A program made the position numbers and the translations under genes. A model generated the notes under the pieces. The model was given only the letters and a program-made list of their open reading frames with translations, had not been told where the DNA came from and did no database searches. Shown here piece after piece: positions 14,494 through 22,076 of a stretch of 28,178 bases of DNA. Origin of the DNA: a virus; the IMG/VR virus record IMGVR_UViG_3300044530_000011, positions 1 through 28,178 of that record; one strand, written 5' to 3'. Every line of letters starts with the position of its first letter. Position 1 is the stretch's first letter.

Positions 14494-16058
14494 TATGCGT
14501 TTGTGCCAGAAAGCAGAAGTTCAGCGCCCATGATGTCAATTTTGACTGGATCAGTACCTGAGATCTCATAAACCCGATCACGTAACTTCAAAGTCATGCC
14601 CAAACGCCGCCAAAATACTCGACGATAGTATTGGCCAACCTTACCCATGGACGCCCAATGCTCGTTTGACCAAGTGTGGCCACCATCGTCTGAAAAGCGC
14701 AGCATGACTTGTGGGTCGGCGCCTTGAGTGATAACTACTGAGCCAATTAAAAAATCACCGCTTTCGGTAATTAGAAAATTCCCATTCTCAGTTAAAAGAT
14801 AAAATTCTTCATAGTCTTCAAACACTGTTCCGGTCAAACCTACGCCAGACTGACATTCAAGTTGCAAGCTGTGTTGGGCGGTACGTTTAAGCGTATTTGT
14901 GCCTTGTGGCAATGCACGCCATGAGCGCAACCACTTTTGAGGTTGGCTATTGTCAGCGTAAACATCAAGGTCAAACGTGTAGATGTTACCGTTCTCAAAA
15001 TCGCCCACAATGATGTTGCCACCAAAGTTACATTGGCAGTTGCTGCGGTGACGGGTAAACACGCCGTTTTCCCAGCCTGCACGCTCATGCCAGGCTTGCG
15101 TAGCCACGTCGTAAACCCAAGTAGCATTGGCCGATGGAAAAGTTAGCACATAAAAGGAATGGCCTTCTTGCTGATATGTATAGGCCAGCGCGTCTGCAAG
15201 ATTGCCGTATTGTGCAATAGCGTACTCAATAGCATGCGTAGACACGCGCGCGGCGCCGTAGCCATTGGCACGGTAAACAATACCTTGACCACGGGCGTCT
15301 GTGCCTAGCCAAAACAAAGTGTTGTCTAGTTTGGCAATAGAAAAAGTGGCCACGCAGCCTATTTCGTTAAATGCGCCTTGAATGGGTGACAGTGGAAAGT
15401 TAGCCAAACCGGCGTTGTACCAAACCTCAGTCGAGTCAGTACCAAACACCCACAGTTGGCGGTGATCCACGTTGATGGCCACCACACCGTCGGGCGATCC
15501 ATCAGCACTAGAAAAGGTCAAGGGGTCAAACACCAACGGGTAAATGTAGTCGCCGTTGGCGGGGTTAATTGTGTCCACGCTCCAGATGCGCTGGCTGTTA
15601 GGTTCATTAAAAATGAACTGAGTGTCCAGATAGCCCACAGTCACAGCGCCTGGGAAGTTGACGTCCGTAATTTGATCAAACTCGCCTGTGGGTTCGTAGT
15701 AGGTGTAGCTAGGGCCATTGCAGGCAAAAAACATTACCCCACCATTGTCAGCAATTGACACGGGGCCAGTACCTGATACATCACCAATTTTGGATGGGAC
15801 AGCCGTCAAGCTATTTAATTTATAAACTTCAGTGCCTGACACAACATAAAAGTCTGCGCCATTGGTCTGGTGTGCCCACAATGCACGAATGGGGCCAGTG
15901 CCAATAGACTGAAGAAATTTTAAACCGGGGGCGCGGTTTAGGAAAGCCGGTTCTGTGCCACCTTCAGGAACAATCTCGGGAAAAAGATTGATCATTCTGG
16001 CATCCGCAGCGTTTACGCTGCGTGCCACATAGGCCGAGCCAAGAATAGGCGTTTTCAT
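14493..16058 (-). CDS. P22 gp10-like tail hub / DNA-stabilisation protein
   Basis: A 521-residue beta-rich protein with the marks of P22 gp10: MINLFPEIVPEGGTEPAFLN near the N-terminus, several beta-propeller-like segments (VAINVDHRQLWVFGTDSTEV; KLDNTLFWLGTDARGQGIVY) and the C-terminal MLRFSDDGGHTWSNEHW. In P22, gp10 joins gp4 to the tail needle and plugs the DNA channel. Gene order (gp4-like directly upstream) agrees. P22 gp10 is about 472 residues; part of the excess is an AT-rich insert near residues 418-440 carrying a short repeat. The start overlaps the gp4-like stop by one base. Confidence 0.85.
   Translation of the reverse strand: MKTPILGSAYVARSVNAADARMINLFPEIVPEGGTEPAFLNRAPGLKFLQSIGTGPIRALWAHQTNGADFYVVSGTEVYKLNSLTAVPSKIGDVSGTGPVSIADNGGVMFFACNGPSYTYYEPTGEFDQITDVNFPGAVTVGYLDTQFIFNEPNSQRIWSVDTINPANGDYIYPLVFDPLTFSSADGSPDGVVAINVDHRQLWVFGTDSTEVWYNAGLANFPLSPIQGAFNEIGCVATFSIAKLDNTLFWLGTDARGQGIVYRANGYGAARVSTHAIEYAIAQYGNLADALAYTYQQEGHSFYVLTFPSANATWVYDVATQAWHERAGWENGVFTRHRSNCQCNFGGNIIVGDFENGNIYTFDLDVYADNSQPQKWLRSWRALPQGTNTLKRTAQHSLQLECQSGVGLTGTVFEDYEEFYLLTENGNFLITESGDFLIGSVVITQGADPQVMLRFSDDGGHTWSNEHWASMGKVGQYYRRVFWRRLGMTLKLRDRVYEISGTDPVKIDIMGAELLLSGTNA
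14745..14801 (-). repeat. 24-nt in-frame repeat encoding LLTENG/LITESG motif
   Basis: Inside the gp10-like gene, residues ~420-438 read as two 8-residue units plus a partial third: YLLTENGN, FLITESGD, FLI. The DNA period is exactly 24 bases (14778-14801, 14754-14777, 14745-14753) and the tract is markedly more AT-rich than its surroundings. Similar L(L/I)TE(N/D/S)G repeats occur in unrelated phage tail proteins. Confidence 0.75.
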
Positions 16059-16771
16059 TAGTAGTTACCGGCATAGATGTTGAAACGCTGGCGGTTGGCC
16101 ACCAATGCGTAAGGCAGTGCCATCACATCATCAGGGTTGTTGATGCGTTTCAAGTCACGCTTAGAAGTCATGGCGATGCGTTGCACTTGGGGGCTTGGCT
16201 CAACGCCAAACTCAGGCGCGATCTCCATGGCCAAGTTGTATGTAAACGCACGCAAATAGCCTGGTGGGTAATACATGACCGTAGCCAAATCGGCAGGCTC
16301 ATCAAGTTTTTCCACCGACACAAAGTGAAACTCCAAGTCCTGCGTTGGCCTTGGATAGACGTACATCTCAATGTCAGGAAACGTCATGTTGACCCACATA
16401 ACTTGTGGGTAAGTGGACGTCACGGTCTTAACAGCAATACCGTTGTACTGCTGTTGATTGATAAACTTGATGCCATACGACACGCCGCTAGGCGCTCTGA
16501 AGTATGTAGAGTCGTCAAGCAAAACGGGGCGAAGACCTACAAAGTCACCAGTTGGACCAAGGGTTCGACTAATAAGACTTGCAGGCCATGTAAAGACTTG
16601 ATCTTGGGTAGCAAATACTGACAGACGCTCTGTATTCCACGAATCAATCATTTGATTCATGGCCATCAAGGAATCTTGAGATACTGATGCAGAGGGCGTT
16701 TCACCTTCAGCAAGCACGCCAAGGAGCCGAAGCGCCCGATTGATTTGTTCGCCAGCGGTGTACGTTGTCAT
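16058..16771 (-). CDS. P22 gp4-like tail accessory factor (head-tail connector)
   Basis: The 237-residue protein starts YTAGEQINRALRLLGVLAEG, then SQDSLMAMNQMIDSWNTERL, and carries the family signature PPGYLRAFTYNLAMEIAPEF near residues 168-187, all features of the P22 tail accessory factor gp4. This protein binds the portal ring and starts tail assembly, with gp10 stacking below; here the gp10-like gene follows with a one-base overlap. It is longer than P22 gp4 (about 166 aa). No catalytic motif of the muramidase reported for some gp4 proteins is apparent to me. Confidence 0.85.
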   Translation of the reverse strand: MTTYTAGEQINRALRLLGVLAEGETPSASVSQDSLMAMNQMIDSWNTERLSVFATQDQVFTWPASLISRTLGPTGDFVGLRPVLLDDSTYFRAPSGVSYGIKFINQQQYNGIAVKTVTSTYPQVMWVNMTFPDIEMYVYPRPTQDLEFHFVSVEKLDEPADLATVMYYPPGYLRAFTYNLAMEIAPEFGVEPSPQVQRIAMTSKRDLKRINNPDDVMALPYALVANRQRFNIYAGNY

Positions 16772-16773
16772 GC

Positions 16774-16959
16774 TTAGACCTCTTCAGTAGTCACTTTTCT
16801 ACGGCGCTTAACTTCCAGCACGTTTACAGGAGCCGCTTCAGATTCAGAAGACGTGTCTGGATTGTAGCGTGTCCAGCCATTTTTTTCATCAGCTTCTGCT
16901 TCTAAATCCATGGTTGCCACTTTGGCGCCATGAACAGGGTGAGAAAGGTAAATTATCAT
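16774..16959 (-). CDS. Small acidic-to-basic phage protein, 61 aa
   Basis: The product starts MIIYLSHPVHGAKVATMDLE, is acidic in the middle (GWTRYNPDTSSESEAAP) and ends in a basic patch (LEVKRRRKVTTEEV). Small proteins of this form are found between head-decoration and tail accessory genes of uncultured podoviruses. It starts just downstream of a hairpin (16965-16989) and has no strong Shine-Dalgarno, so expression may be low. Function unknown; a connector or virion role is suggested only by position. Confidence 0.65.
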   Translation of the reverse strand: MIIYLSHPVHGAKVATMDLEAEADEKNGWTRYNPDTSSESEAAPVNVLEVKRRRKVTTEEV

Positions 16960-16964
16960 ATTAA

Positions 16965-16989
16965 AAATGGGGGTAATTAGCCCCCATTT
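16965..16989 (-). terminator. Hairpin, terminator-like
   Basis: A perfect 9-bp inverted repeat AAATGGGGG/CCCCCATTT with a 7-base loop. In the - direction the stem ends with CCCCCATTT followed by TTAAT, so it reads as a short Rho-independent terminator or a stabilising 3' hairpin between the 106-aa and 61-aa genes. It leaves only a few bases before the next ATG. Confidence 0.65.
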
Positions 16990-16992
16990 AAT

Positions 16993-17313
16993 TTAAGACA
17001 ACAAGCCAAGAGCCTGAAGTTTAGTTTCCAATTGTGCTACTCGGGTTTGCAAGTTTGCAACTACCGACAGCACTGAGTTACCCTCATCTTTGGTAACAAA
17101 ACCAAAGGGGGTTGTTTGAGTCAAGTCTTGAATTGCATAGTCCGGTGTACCGGGTGCAGTAGACGTGATTGTAGTTAAGGCAGTAGTGTTAGCCGCAGGC
17201 TTAGTTGTCGGAGTAGTACCAAAGAACCCCGCAGTGCCACCTGTTGCGCCCATAACAGCGCCGTCAAGGGCTGGATCGCTAAAAGCAACGCCAACTGATT
17301 TTGTATTAGGCAT
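16993..17313 (-). CDS. Probable head decoration/fibre protein, 106 aa
   Basis: I start at ATG 17313 (MPNTKSVGVAFSDPALDGAV) because AAAGGAA lies 7 bases upstream. The N-terminal part is Gly/Thr/Ala-rich (GATGGTAGFFGTTPTTKPAA); the C-terminus is a probable trimer-forming coiled coil (SVVANLQTRVAQLETKLQAL) ending GLLS. I recall proteins with the SDPAL.GA...GFFG.TP pattern and a terminal LGLL beside coat genes in uncultured phages. It is flanked by hairpins on both sides, which suggests a transcript level tuned separately. Function as a capsid or head-fibre protein is inferred. Confidence 0.6.
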   Translation of the reverse strand: MPNTKSVGVAFSDPALDGAVMGATGGTAGFFGTTPTTKPAANTTALTTITSTAPGTPDYAIQDLTQTTPFGFVTKDEGNSVLSVVANLQTRVAQLETKLQALGLLS

Positions 17314-17327
17314 AATTGTTCCTTTAA

Positions 17328-17351
17328 AAATGAGGGCCGAAGCCCCCATTT
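17328..17351 (-). terminator. UUCG-loop hairpin terminator
   Basis: The inverted repeat AAATGAGGGC/GCCCCCATTT (one A-C mismatch) closes a tetraloop. On the - strand it reads GGGGGC-TTCG-GCCCTC followed by ATTTTTAAAGG, i.e. a C(UUCG)G tetraloop with a short T-run, typical of intrinsic terminators. The ribosome site of the next gene begins directly after, so it sits in its 5' leader. Confidence 0.75.
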
Positions 17352-17355
17352 AGGT

Positions 17356-17784
17356 TTAAGACACGCGGTAAATTGAATACGCTGCGTCACCTGTTTTGCG
17401 GAAACGGAACGTGCCAGATGTGTTGCTGGTTTTAGTCAGCGAATCTTGGATCGTGTCGTTACCAACAAGGGTGTTGCCCGTGCCAGCGGTGAAAACTACG
17501 TCATTTGCTGCATTGTCACCAATGTTGATAAACGAGCAATCAAATGTCGAGCCAACTTTAAGGCTAGAGAACGCAGCGTCAAGCAATGCGCCTGTTGGGA
17601 ACACATAAGCGCCAGCATCTGTGCCGCCTGAGTCCATAGTACACACACCAGCAGCCAAGTTGTCTGCGGTGATAGTGACAGCCGCGCCAGTCAATGCAAC
17701 GGGTGCGCTAGTGTTATAAAAACTGATTTCGCCAAGATTGCCGTCACCGACTTGGTAACCGCTTGCGCCGTTAGGTAATGCCAT
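17356..17784 (-). CDS. Probable capsid decoration protein, 142 aa
   Basis: A beta-rich, Cys-poor protein that starts MALPNGASGYQVGDGNLGEI and continues with FPTGALLDAAFSSLKVGSTF, DCSFINIGDNAAND and a final FRFRKTGDAAYSIYRV. I recall proteins with LPNGYSGYQ.GDGN at the start and FR.RKT.....LYR at the end next to major coat genes in uncultured phages, which fits a head-decoration protein. TAAAGGAAAT lies upstream of the ATG. Hairpins precede and follow the gene. Role inferred from position and composition. Confidence 0.6.
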   Translation of the reverse strand: MALPNGASGYQVGDGNLGEISFYNTSAPVALTGAAVTITADNLAAGVCTMDSGGTDAGAYVFPTGALLDAAFSSLKVGSTFDCSFINIGDNAANDVVFTAGTGNTLVGNDTIQDSLTKTSNTSGTFRFRKTGDAAYSIYRVS

Positions 17785-17817
17785 GATAATTTCCTTTAAA
17801 AGATGTTACAAAATGAA

Positions 17818-17831
17818 ACCCCCGAAGGGGT
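17818..17831 (-). terminator. UUCG-loop hairpin after the coat gene
   Basis: The stem ACCCC/GGGGT encloses CGAA on the + strand, i.e. CCCC-TTCG-GGGG on the - strand, followed by TTTCATTTTG. It lies between the coat stop (17839) and the next ATG (17784). It is probably a partial terminator or a 3'-end stabiliser that sets coat mRNA abundance. Confidence 0.75.
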
Positions 17832-17838
17832 ATTCAGA

Positions 17839-19050
17839 TTAGCCCCAGATGCGGCAGGCCATTTGTGGACGAATTGTGTTGAAACCGTACAAAACGTCAA
17901 TACGGCAAGGCATACGGTCATTGTTAATATCGTACTGACGCACGATACGCAAAGAAATGCCGTTATGGACTGCGCGCGCAGCCATGTCAACACCTTGGGG
18001 CAACAGCAAGTCAGCAGTTGCAAAGGTGATGGCATCCTTGTGATAGACCAAGTTCTGAGCGTACTGAGTAGATGCAGCGCCGACAAAGGTCACAGTCGCA
18101 CCAGTCGCAGGCAACACATCCACAGTAGCCAGTGCGTTTGCAGCGGAGTACATAGGAGCCACAGTCACAGTCCAAGTGCCGGATGAAGCGGTTGCATCAG
18201 CCAAAGCAACGAACTGGAACAACGAACCAGTGGATTCACGGGTTTGTGGGTTGACAGCATTGCAAGCACTGATTGTGAACACGTCACCAGCTTTGATGGT
18301 TGTGGACACAGAGCCTTGCTCCAACAAAATGGAAGTTGCACCTTCGGCAGTGACGCCTGGGGTCTTAACCAATGTAGAAGCTGATGCACTGCGTGAACCA
18401 GTGGTGTGCTGTTTGATTGACTGAGACATGTTGATCTCATCAAAGCCCAACACGCCAGTGCCCATCATGCCGTTCTTGAATTGCTTGCTGATTGTGTCTG
18501 TAGGATTGAACAGACCTTTCATGCCTTCAACCAAGCCAGCGTTAGCAGCAGGGTTCACGGTAGCGTAACGTGGGGACATCACGGCTGCGTTCTCGTTCAG
18601 CTTCTGCTGGGCTTGGAGCAAGACCAAAGAAGTAGAAGGAGTGGTGCCAGGAGTACCAACGGTGTTACCGATGGTTTTGTACGCATTTGCCACGTCTGCA
18701 TCAATAGAAGATGCCAACTGGCTGATACGAGGCTTCAACACACGCTCAGCGAAGTCATCCAATTGCATTGTCAATTCAGCAGATGTGAAGTTGACACCGA
18801 TGTGCTTTTGGCTGGCAACGGTCAAAGTGGTGAACTGTTCGTTGTCGTCCTGAACTTGCAGGGCGGCGCCGTCAGTTACCAAAGCGCGGTCAGGTAAACG
18901 GATACGGAGGGTTGAACCAATCTTAGCACCTTCAACAGCAAAGCTGTCGTCGTACTGGCGGTTCACGTTACGGGTGATCACAAGGTTGTTCTCGAGGATT
19001 TCGAGAGATTTTCTTGTGATCATGTCGATCGTCAGAATACTGTTTGACAT
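17839..19050 (-). CDS. Major coat protein, P22 gp5-like (HK97 fold)
   Basis: The 403-residue protein is in the size range of P22 coat (430 aa). It opens with SILTIDMITRKSLEILENNL, then VGSTLRIRLP-type and GVNFTSAELTMQLDDFAERV segments, and a C-terminal region with YHKDAITFATADLLLPQGVD and RIVRQYDINNDRMPCRIDVL, all features of the P22 coat family. It forms the icosahedral shell. The scaffold gene lies immediately upstream and a hairpin immediately downstream. AAAGGAC precedes the ATG. Confident. Confidence 0.92.
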   Translation of the reverse strand: MSNSILTIDMITRKSLEILENNLVITRNVNRQYDDSFAVEGAKIGSTLRIRLPDRALVTDGAALQVQDDNEQFTTLTVASQKHIGVNFTSAELTMQLDDFAERVLKPRISQLASSIDADVANAYKTIGNTVGTPGTTPSTSLVLLQAQQKLNENAAVMSPRYATVNPAANAGLVEGMKGLFNPTDTISKQFKNGMMGTGVLGFDEINMSQSIKQHTTGSRSASASTLVKTPGVTAEGATSILLEQGSVSTTIKAGDVFTISACNAVNPQTRESTGSLFQFVALADATASSGTWTVTVAPMYSAANALATVDVLPATGATVTFVGAASTQYAQNLVYHKDAITFATADLLLPQGVDMAARAVHNGISLRIVRQYDINNDRMPCRIDVLYGFNTIRPQMACRIWG

Positions 19051-19072
19051 TTTAAAAGTCCTTTAAAAAAAA

Positions 19073-19849
19073 TTAGCGGTTCTGCGCTTCCCACTTTTTC
19101 ACTTGTCGTTTGCGCTCGGCTTCAATCCATTCTGATGCACTCATGGACTTGGTAGACCGAGGATCAGTTGTATCATAGGCCGACACTCCAGCGGAGCGTG
19201 CGGTAACAGGTGAAATCGGCGCTGGCGCAGATGTCGTTTTTCTAACTGGGGGCGCTGAAACCAATTTGGCCTCAATTTTCCCAATTTCCTTCGCCTGGCT
19301 GAGTGGCGACATGCGTGAGATTCGATCTGCTTCTTTTGGATTAGAGCCGAGATAGTACGCTAACTCAGGCCCCACGTCCGAAGACTGGATCGTTTCTGCC
19401 ATCACGTTTGTGATCGGAAGTTTAGGGTTGTAAGCGACTTGTTCAAAGTCGTCGTACTTAGTCCTAGCTTCTTCTTCCAAGTCGTGATAACTCTCAAGAA
19501 CTTGCGATTGCTGCTTGGCCGCTTCACGTTTGGCGATCAGTTCTTCAGCTTTTTGATACGCCAATGCTTCCGCATAGGCTTCAGGGCTTTCAAACTGGTC
19601 AACGGATGCTGACGGGGCGGCTTTCACGATTTGCGTTTCCGCAGACCGATTAGCTTGTTCTCTTTCCCACTTACGTTGCTCTCTTGCGAGGCGTTTGCCA
19701 ATAGCAGCGTCAAGTTCCTCTTGCGAGAATGTCTTGGCAGGCTGTGTCTCAGCTACTTCCGGCGTACTTTCAACAACTTCAGGTGTGGCCGTCACATCCG
19801 TGGTTGGCGCGGAGTCTACTTCCGCTAGGGCTTGGACTTCTTCAGTCAT
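19073..19849 (-). CDS. Scaffolding protein, P22 gp8-like
   Basis: The 258-residue product is acidic at the N-terminus, then has TFSQEELDAAIGKRLAREQR, a highly charged helical middle (YQKAEELIAKREAAKQQSQV) and a basic C-terminal helix (EWIEAERKRQVKKWEAQNR). Scaffolds of the P22 type use such a basic C-terminal helix to bind coat protein. The gene is directly upstream of the coat gene, the usual order. The 127-base leader contains a small hairpin GAATC-CTAA-GATTC (19857-19870) just upstream of the ATG and no strong Shine-Dalgarno. The family is assigned by size, charge pattern and position. Confidence 0.8.
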   Translation of the reverse strand: MTEEVQALAEVDSAPTTDVTATPEVVESTPEVAETQPAKTFSQEELDAAIGKRLAREQRKWEREQANRSAETQIVKAAPSASVDQFESPEAYAEALAYQKAEELIAKREAAKQQSQVLESYHDLEEEARTKYDDFEQVAYNPKLPITNVMAETIQSSDVGPELAYYLGSNPKEADRISRMSPLSQAKEIGKIEAKLVSAPPVRKTTSAPAPISPVTARSAGVSAYDTTDPRSTKSMSASEWIEAERKRQVKKWEAQNR

Positions 19850-19976
19850 GTTTTCTGAATCCTAAGATTCCTCGGTCTACTGGGCCGATACAGTTTTTTC
19901 AATCTTACACCCATTAAACGCTCCAAGGCAAGGGAGTATTTGCTGGGCTAACAGGTGATGTAATCATAATATTTTT

Positions 19977-21128
19977 TTAGCAAGCCATCAGTACACAAGG
20001 CACACAATATGATCCATCGTCATAGGTGCAAGTAATATGGGTTGAGGTTACTTTCGCAATGGTCTTAGAGCGCACAATGTCATCGCCTTGTGGCTTGGCA
20101 GTGCCATCACCAGCAGACATGAGCAAGTCACCACGAACAACAGTTACACCTTGGGCAATACGAATAATCATATCCCCCGTCATAGCCATGTTAATTTCGT
20201 CAACATTGTGTTGCTCATCATGTGTCCAATTGACAAACACACCAGCAACATTGGAATCGCCTTCAACATCAGACACTTTGACTTTGTTAAGTTGTTCGTT
20301 AGCAACAGGGTTGCCTTCAGCGTCTGTGTAGGTATTCATCTCATCAAGGTTAGATAGCACAGTACCCTTGACCAGCGACTCGTCTTTGGCTGTTGTGGTT
20401 TGTGCCCAACGAGACAAGTGACCACCATTGTAGGAAACAGTTGTACCTGATACCGAAATCGTGCCTTCTTCTGTTCCAGCTTGACGAAGTGAAACAAGAG
20501 TGCCATCACTTGTAAGTCGGTTTATAACTAGCGGTGCTTGTCCGTCAGCAACTAAAAGAGCAGCATTAGAACCACCAACGCCGTTTTGAAGTTCAGCGCC
20601 AGCGGAAGAACTAGAGCTTGCTGTTTTCCCCACCAGCAAGTTACCGCTGGAGTCGAGGCGCATGCGTTCGGCAAATGTGCCTGTGTTTCGTGTGCTAAAA
20701 GCAATTGCACCGCTTTCGCTTCCGTTTGTGACGTTAGTAGAAATGCCAGAGATACGGCTATAAGTTGTTTTTTGCGCTGCGCTATCTGTACCAATAAAGT
20801 TAATCAAACTAGTGACATCATTATTAGCAGGGCTTGCAGAGTTGTGAAATAAATTAACTTGAGCACCGCTTGCTCCAGCATCCGTGGCAATAAACTCGGC
20901 AACATCTGTTGCGGCTGTCACTTCAAACTTAGCAGTTCCAGTTGTTGCTCCGATAAATACATTACCGCTAGCCAACAGAGTAGTAAACGATCCAGCATAT
21001 GCACCAGCACCAGTAATGTCCGCAACGGTGGTTTTTACTGTTGCGCCGCTTTGCACAATGGGCAATACTTCAGTCCCCGCCAATGGCGTCGATGCGGCGG
21101 CTAGTTCGGATATTTTGACGTTTGCCAT
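19977..21128 (-). CDS. Tail fibre/appendage protein, 383 aa
   Basis: The N-terminus VKISELAAASTPLAGTEVLP is a common phage-fibre start. The middle has ERMRLDSSGNLLVGKTASSS, the repeat type found in fibre shafts. The C-terminal ~150 residues (YNGGHLSRWAQ; GDLLMSAGDGTAKPQGDDIV; RSKTIAKV; DDGSYCVPCVLMAC) form a module that recurs at the ends of phage fibres and may be an intramolecular chaperone or receptor-binding tip; I could not confirm the Ser-Lys dyad of S74. It lies between portal-side genes and the scaffold, an uncommon place for a fibre. Its ATG follows the 97-aa gene. Confidence 0.75.
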   Translation of the reverse strand: MANVKISELAAASTPLAGTEVLPIVQSGATVKTTVADITGAGAYAGSFTTLLASGNVFIGATTGTAKFEVTAATDVAEFIATDAGASGAQVNLFHNSASPANNDVTSLINFIGTDSAAQKTTYSRISGISTNVTNGSESGAIAFSTRNTGTFAERMRLDSSGNLLVGKTASSSSSAGAELQNGVGGSNAALLVADGQAPLVINRLTSDGTLVSLRQAGTEEGTISVSGTTVSYNGGHLSRWAQTTTAKDESLVKGTVLSNLDEMNTYTDAEGNPVANEQLNKVKVSDVEGDSNVAGVFVNWTHDEQHNVDEINMAMTGDMIIRIAQGVTVVRGDLLMSAGDGTAKPQGDDIVRSKTIAKVTSTHITCTYDDGSYCVPCVLMAC

Positions 21129-21131
21129 GCT

Positions 21132-21425
21132 TTAGCTCCTGTTTATGTCGTCGTAAGTGCCGATCAAAACATCAGCGCTAGTCTTTAGCACCATCTTGTA
21201 CGCGACACCAGTTGTTAACCAAATCTCACCACTGGCCACACGGCCAGCAGCATTAAATACGATTGGGTTTGGATGCTGAGTTGTGCCTGCAAAAGATTGA
21301 TATGTAACCTCTGGCGTAGTTGTACCGGCAAGGTATGTGAACAGTTTGCCGCCAGAAAGAGGCACACCGCTGTCATCGAAAAATTGGGCCGCTGCCCCAC
21401 CCAATTCTGAAAGATTAACGGCCAT
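21132..21425 (-). CDS. Stand-alone tailspike head-binding-like domain, 97 aa
   Basis: The sequence (AAQFFDDSGVPLSGGKLFTY, AGTTTPEVTYQS, HPNPIVFNAAGRVASGEIWL, then YKMVLKTSADVLIGTYDDI) follows the layout of the P22 tailspike head-binding domain and similar N-terminal anchors: a GGK-Y strand, NPI..NAAGR turn, and a Y..V...D.DI ending. Normally this domain leads a long tailspike; here it stops at 97 residues, 4 bases before a separate fibre gene. It may anchor that fibre as a separate subunit. Fold assignment by motif is moderate. Confidence 0.7.
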   Translation of the reverse strand: MAVNLSELGGAAAQFFDDSGVPLSGGKLFTYLAGTTTPEVTYQSFAGTTQHPNPIVFNAAGRVASGEIWLTTGVAYKMVLKTSADVLIGTYDDINRS

Positions 21426-21434
21426 GATTAACCT

Positions 21435-21704
21435 TTATTCGTATGCAACTGTGAACGCTGCGGAACTGCCGCCTAGAACAATGTACAAACCTTTGTTGAA
21501 GTACAAACCGGCTGGAATGTTGACATAAGTCGTGCTTGCTGAAACAGTGAACACGTCAACAATCTTAGGGTCGTCAGTGCTTGACTTGCCAGAATCATAA
21601 ATTGTCAAAGTGCCGCTTGAAGATGCTGACACAAAGATGCCGAACAGCTTGCCAGCACCAACTTTAACTTGTGTGGTTGCTGCGGTTTGGGTGTAATTAG
21701 CCAT
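21435..21704 (-). CDS. Small beta-rich structural-type protein, 89 aa
   Basis: A short Ser/Thr/Val-rich protein with alternating beta strands (TTQVKVGAGKLFGIFVSASS; GTLTIYDSG; KIVDVFTVSASTTYVNIPAG; LYFNKGLYIVLGG). No charge clusters, no membrane span. Similar small beta proteins are found near fibre or decoration genes in phages. It has its own ATG and lies 9 bases from both neighbours' limits, with a GGAAG-type site upstream. Probable virion component; not otherwise identified. Confidence 0.6.
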   Translation of the reverse strand: MANYTQTAATTQVKVGAGKLFGIFVSASSSGTLTIYDSGKSSTDDPKIVDVFTVSASTTYVNIPAGLYFNKGLYIVLGGSSAAFTVAYE

Positions 21705-21713
21705 GATGCTTCC

Positions 21714-22076
21714 TTATGCCAAGAATTTGAGCTTATAAAGGGTTCTTAGATAAATCTCAACGATATTATCTATCAATTGTTGCAGTGATGAATCAGATTT
21801 ATCACATACATCGTAACGAGCGCCTTCAATTTCAGCAAGTGAATCTTGCAAAAACTCAATGACGTTAGCCGTCTTCTTGGCCGAATTCAAGGTAATTGGG
21901 CCAATCAGACCGTACCGGCCTTGGTAGGCTTCGGCAAAGTCGTCAGCCGCGCCAATGATGCGGTTATAAAAGATATTGAGCGCTTCGTGCTTGCTAAAGC
22001 TGCGGGTGTTCAAATGCACGGAATGTGCGACATCCCGCGCCAAGAACAGCAAGCCTAAAAATTCATTTGCTTTCAT
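21714..22076 (-). CDS. DUF5856-like helical phage protein, 120 aa
   Basis: The start FLGLLFLARDVAHSVHLNTR, followed by SFSKHEALNIFYNRIIGAAD, DFAEAYQGRYGLIGPI and a C-terminal helix, matches my memory of DUF5856 proteins, which have a ferritin/Dps-like helical-bundle look and occur in cyanophages and other aquatic phages. His and Asp/Glu positions along the helices could bind metal. Function is unknown. The ATG overlaps the portal stop (ATGA), so it is co-translated with portal. Confidence 0.7.
   Translation of the reverse strand: MKANEFLGLLFLARDVAHSVHLNTRSFSKHEALNIFYNRIIGAADDFAEAYQGRYGLIGPITLNSAKKTANVIEFLQDSLAEIEGARYDVCDKSDSSLQQLIDNIVEIYLRTLYKLKFLA

Noticed and set aside
19850-19976. Promoter in the 127-base gap before the scaffold gene
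   Set aside because: No -35/-10 pair with acceptable spacing was found on the - strand; a phage-specific promoter cannot be excluded but cannot be supported.
19977-21128. Peptidase S74 chaperone domain at the fibre end
   Set aside because: The shaft repeat before it is typical, but the expected Ser-Lys catalytic pattern is not apparent; the terminal module looks different.
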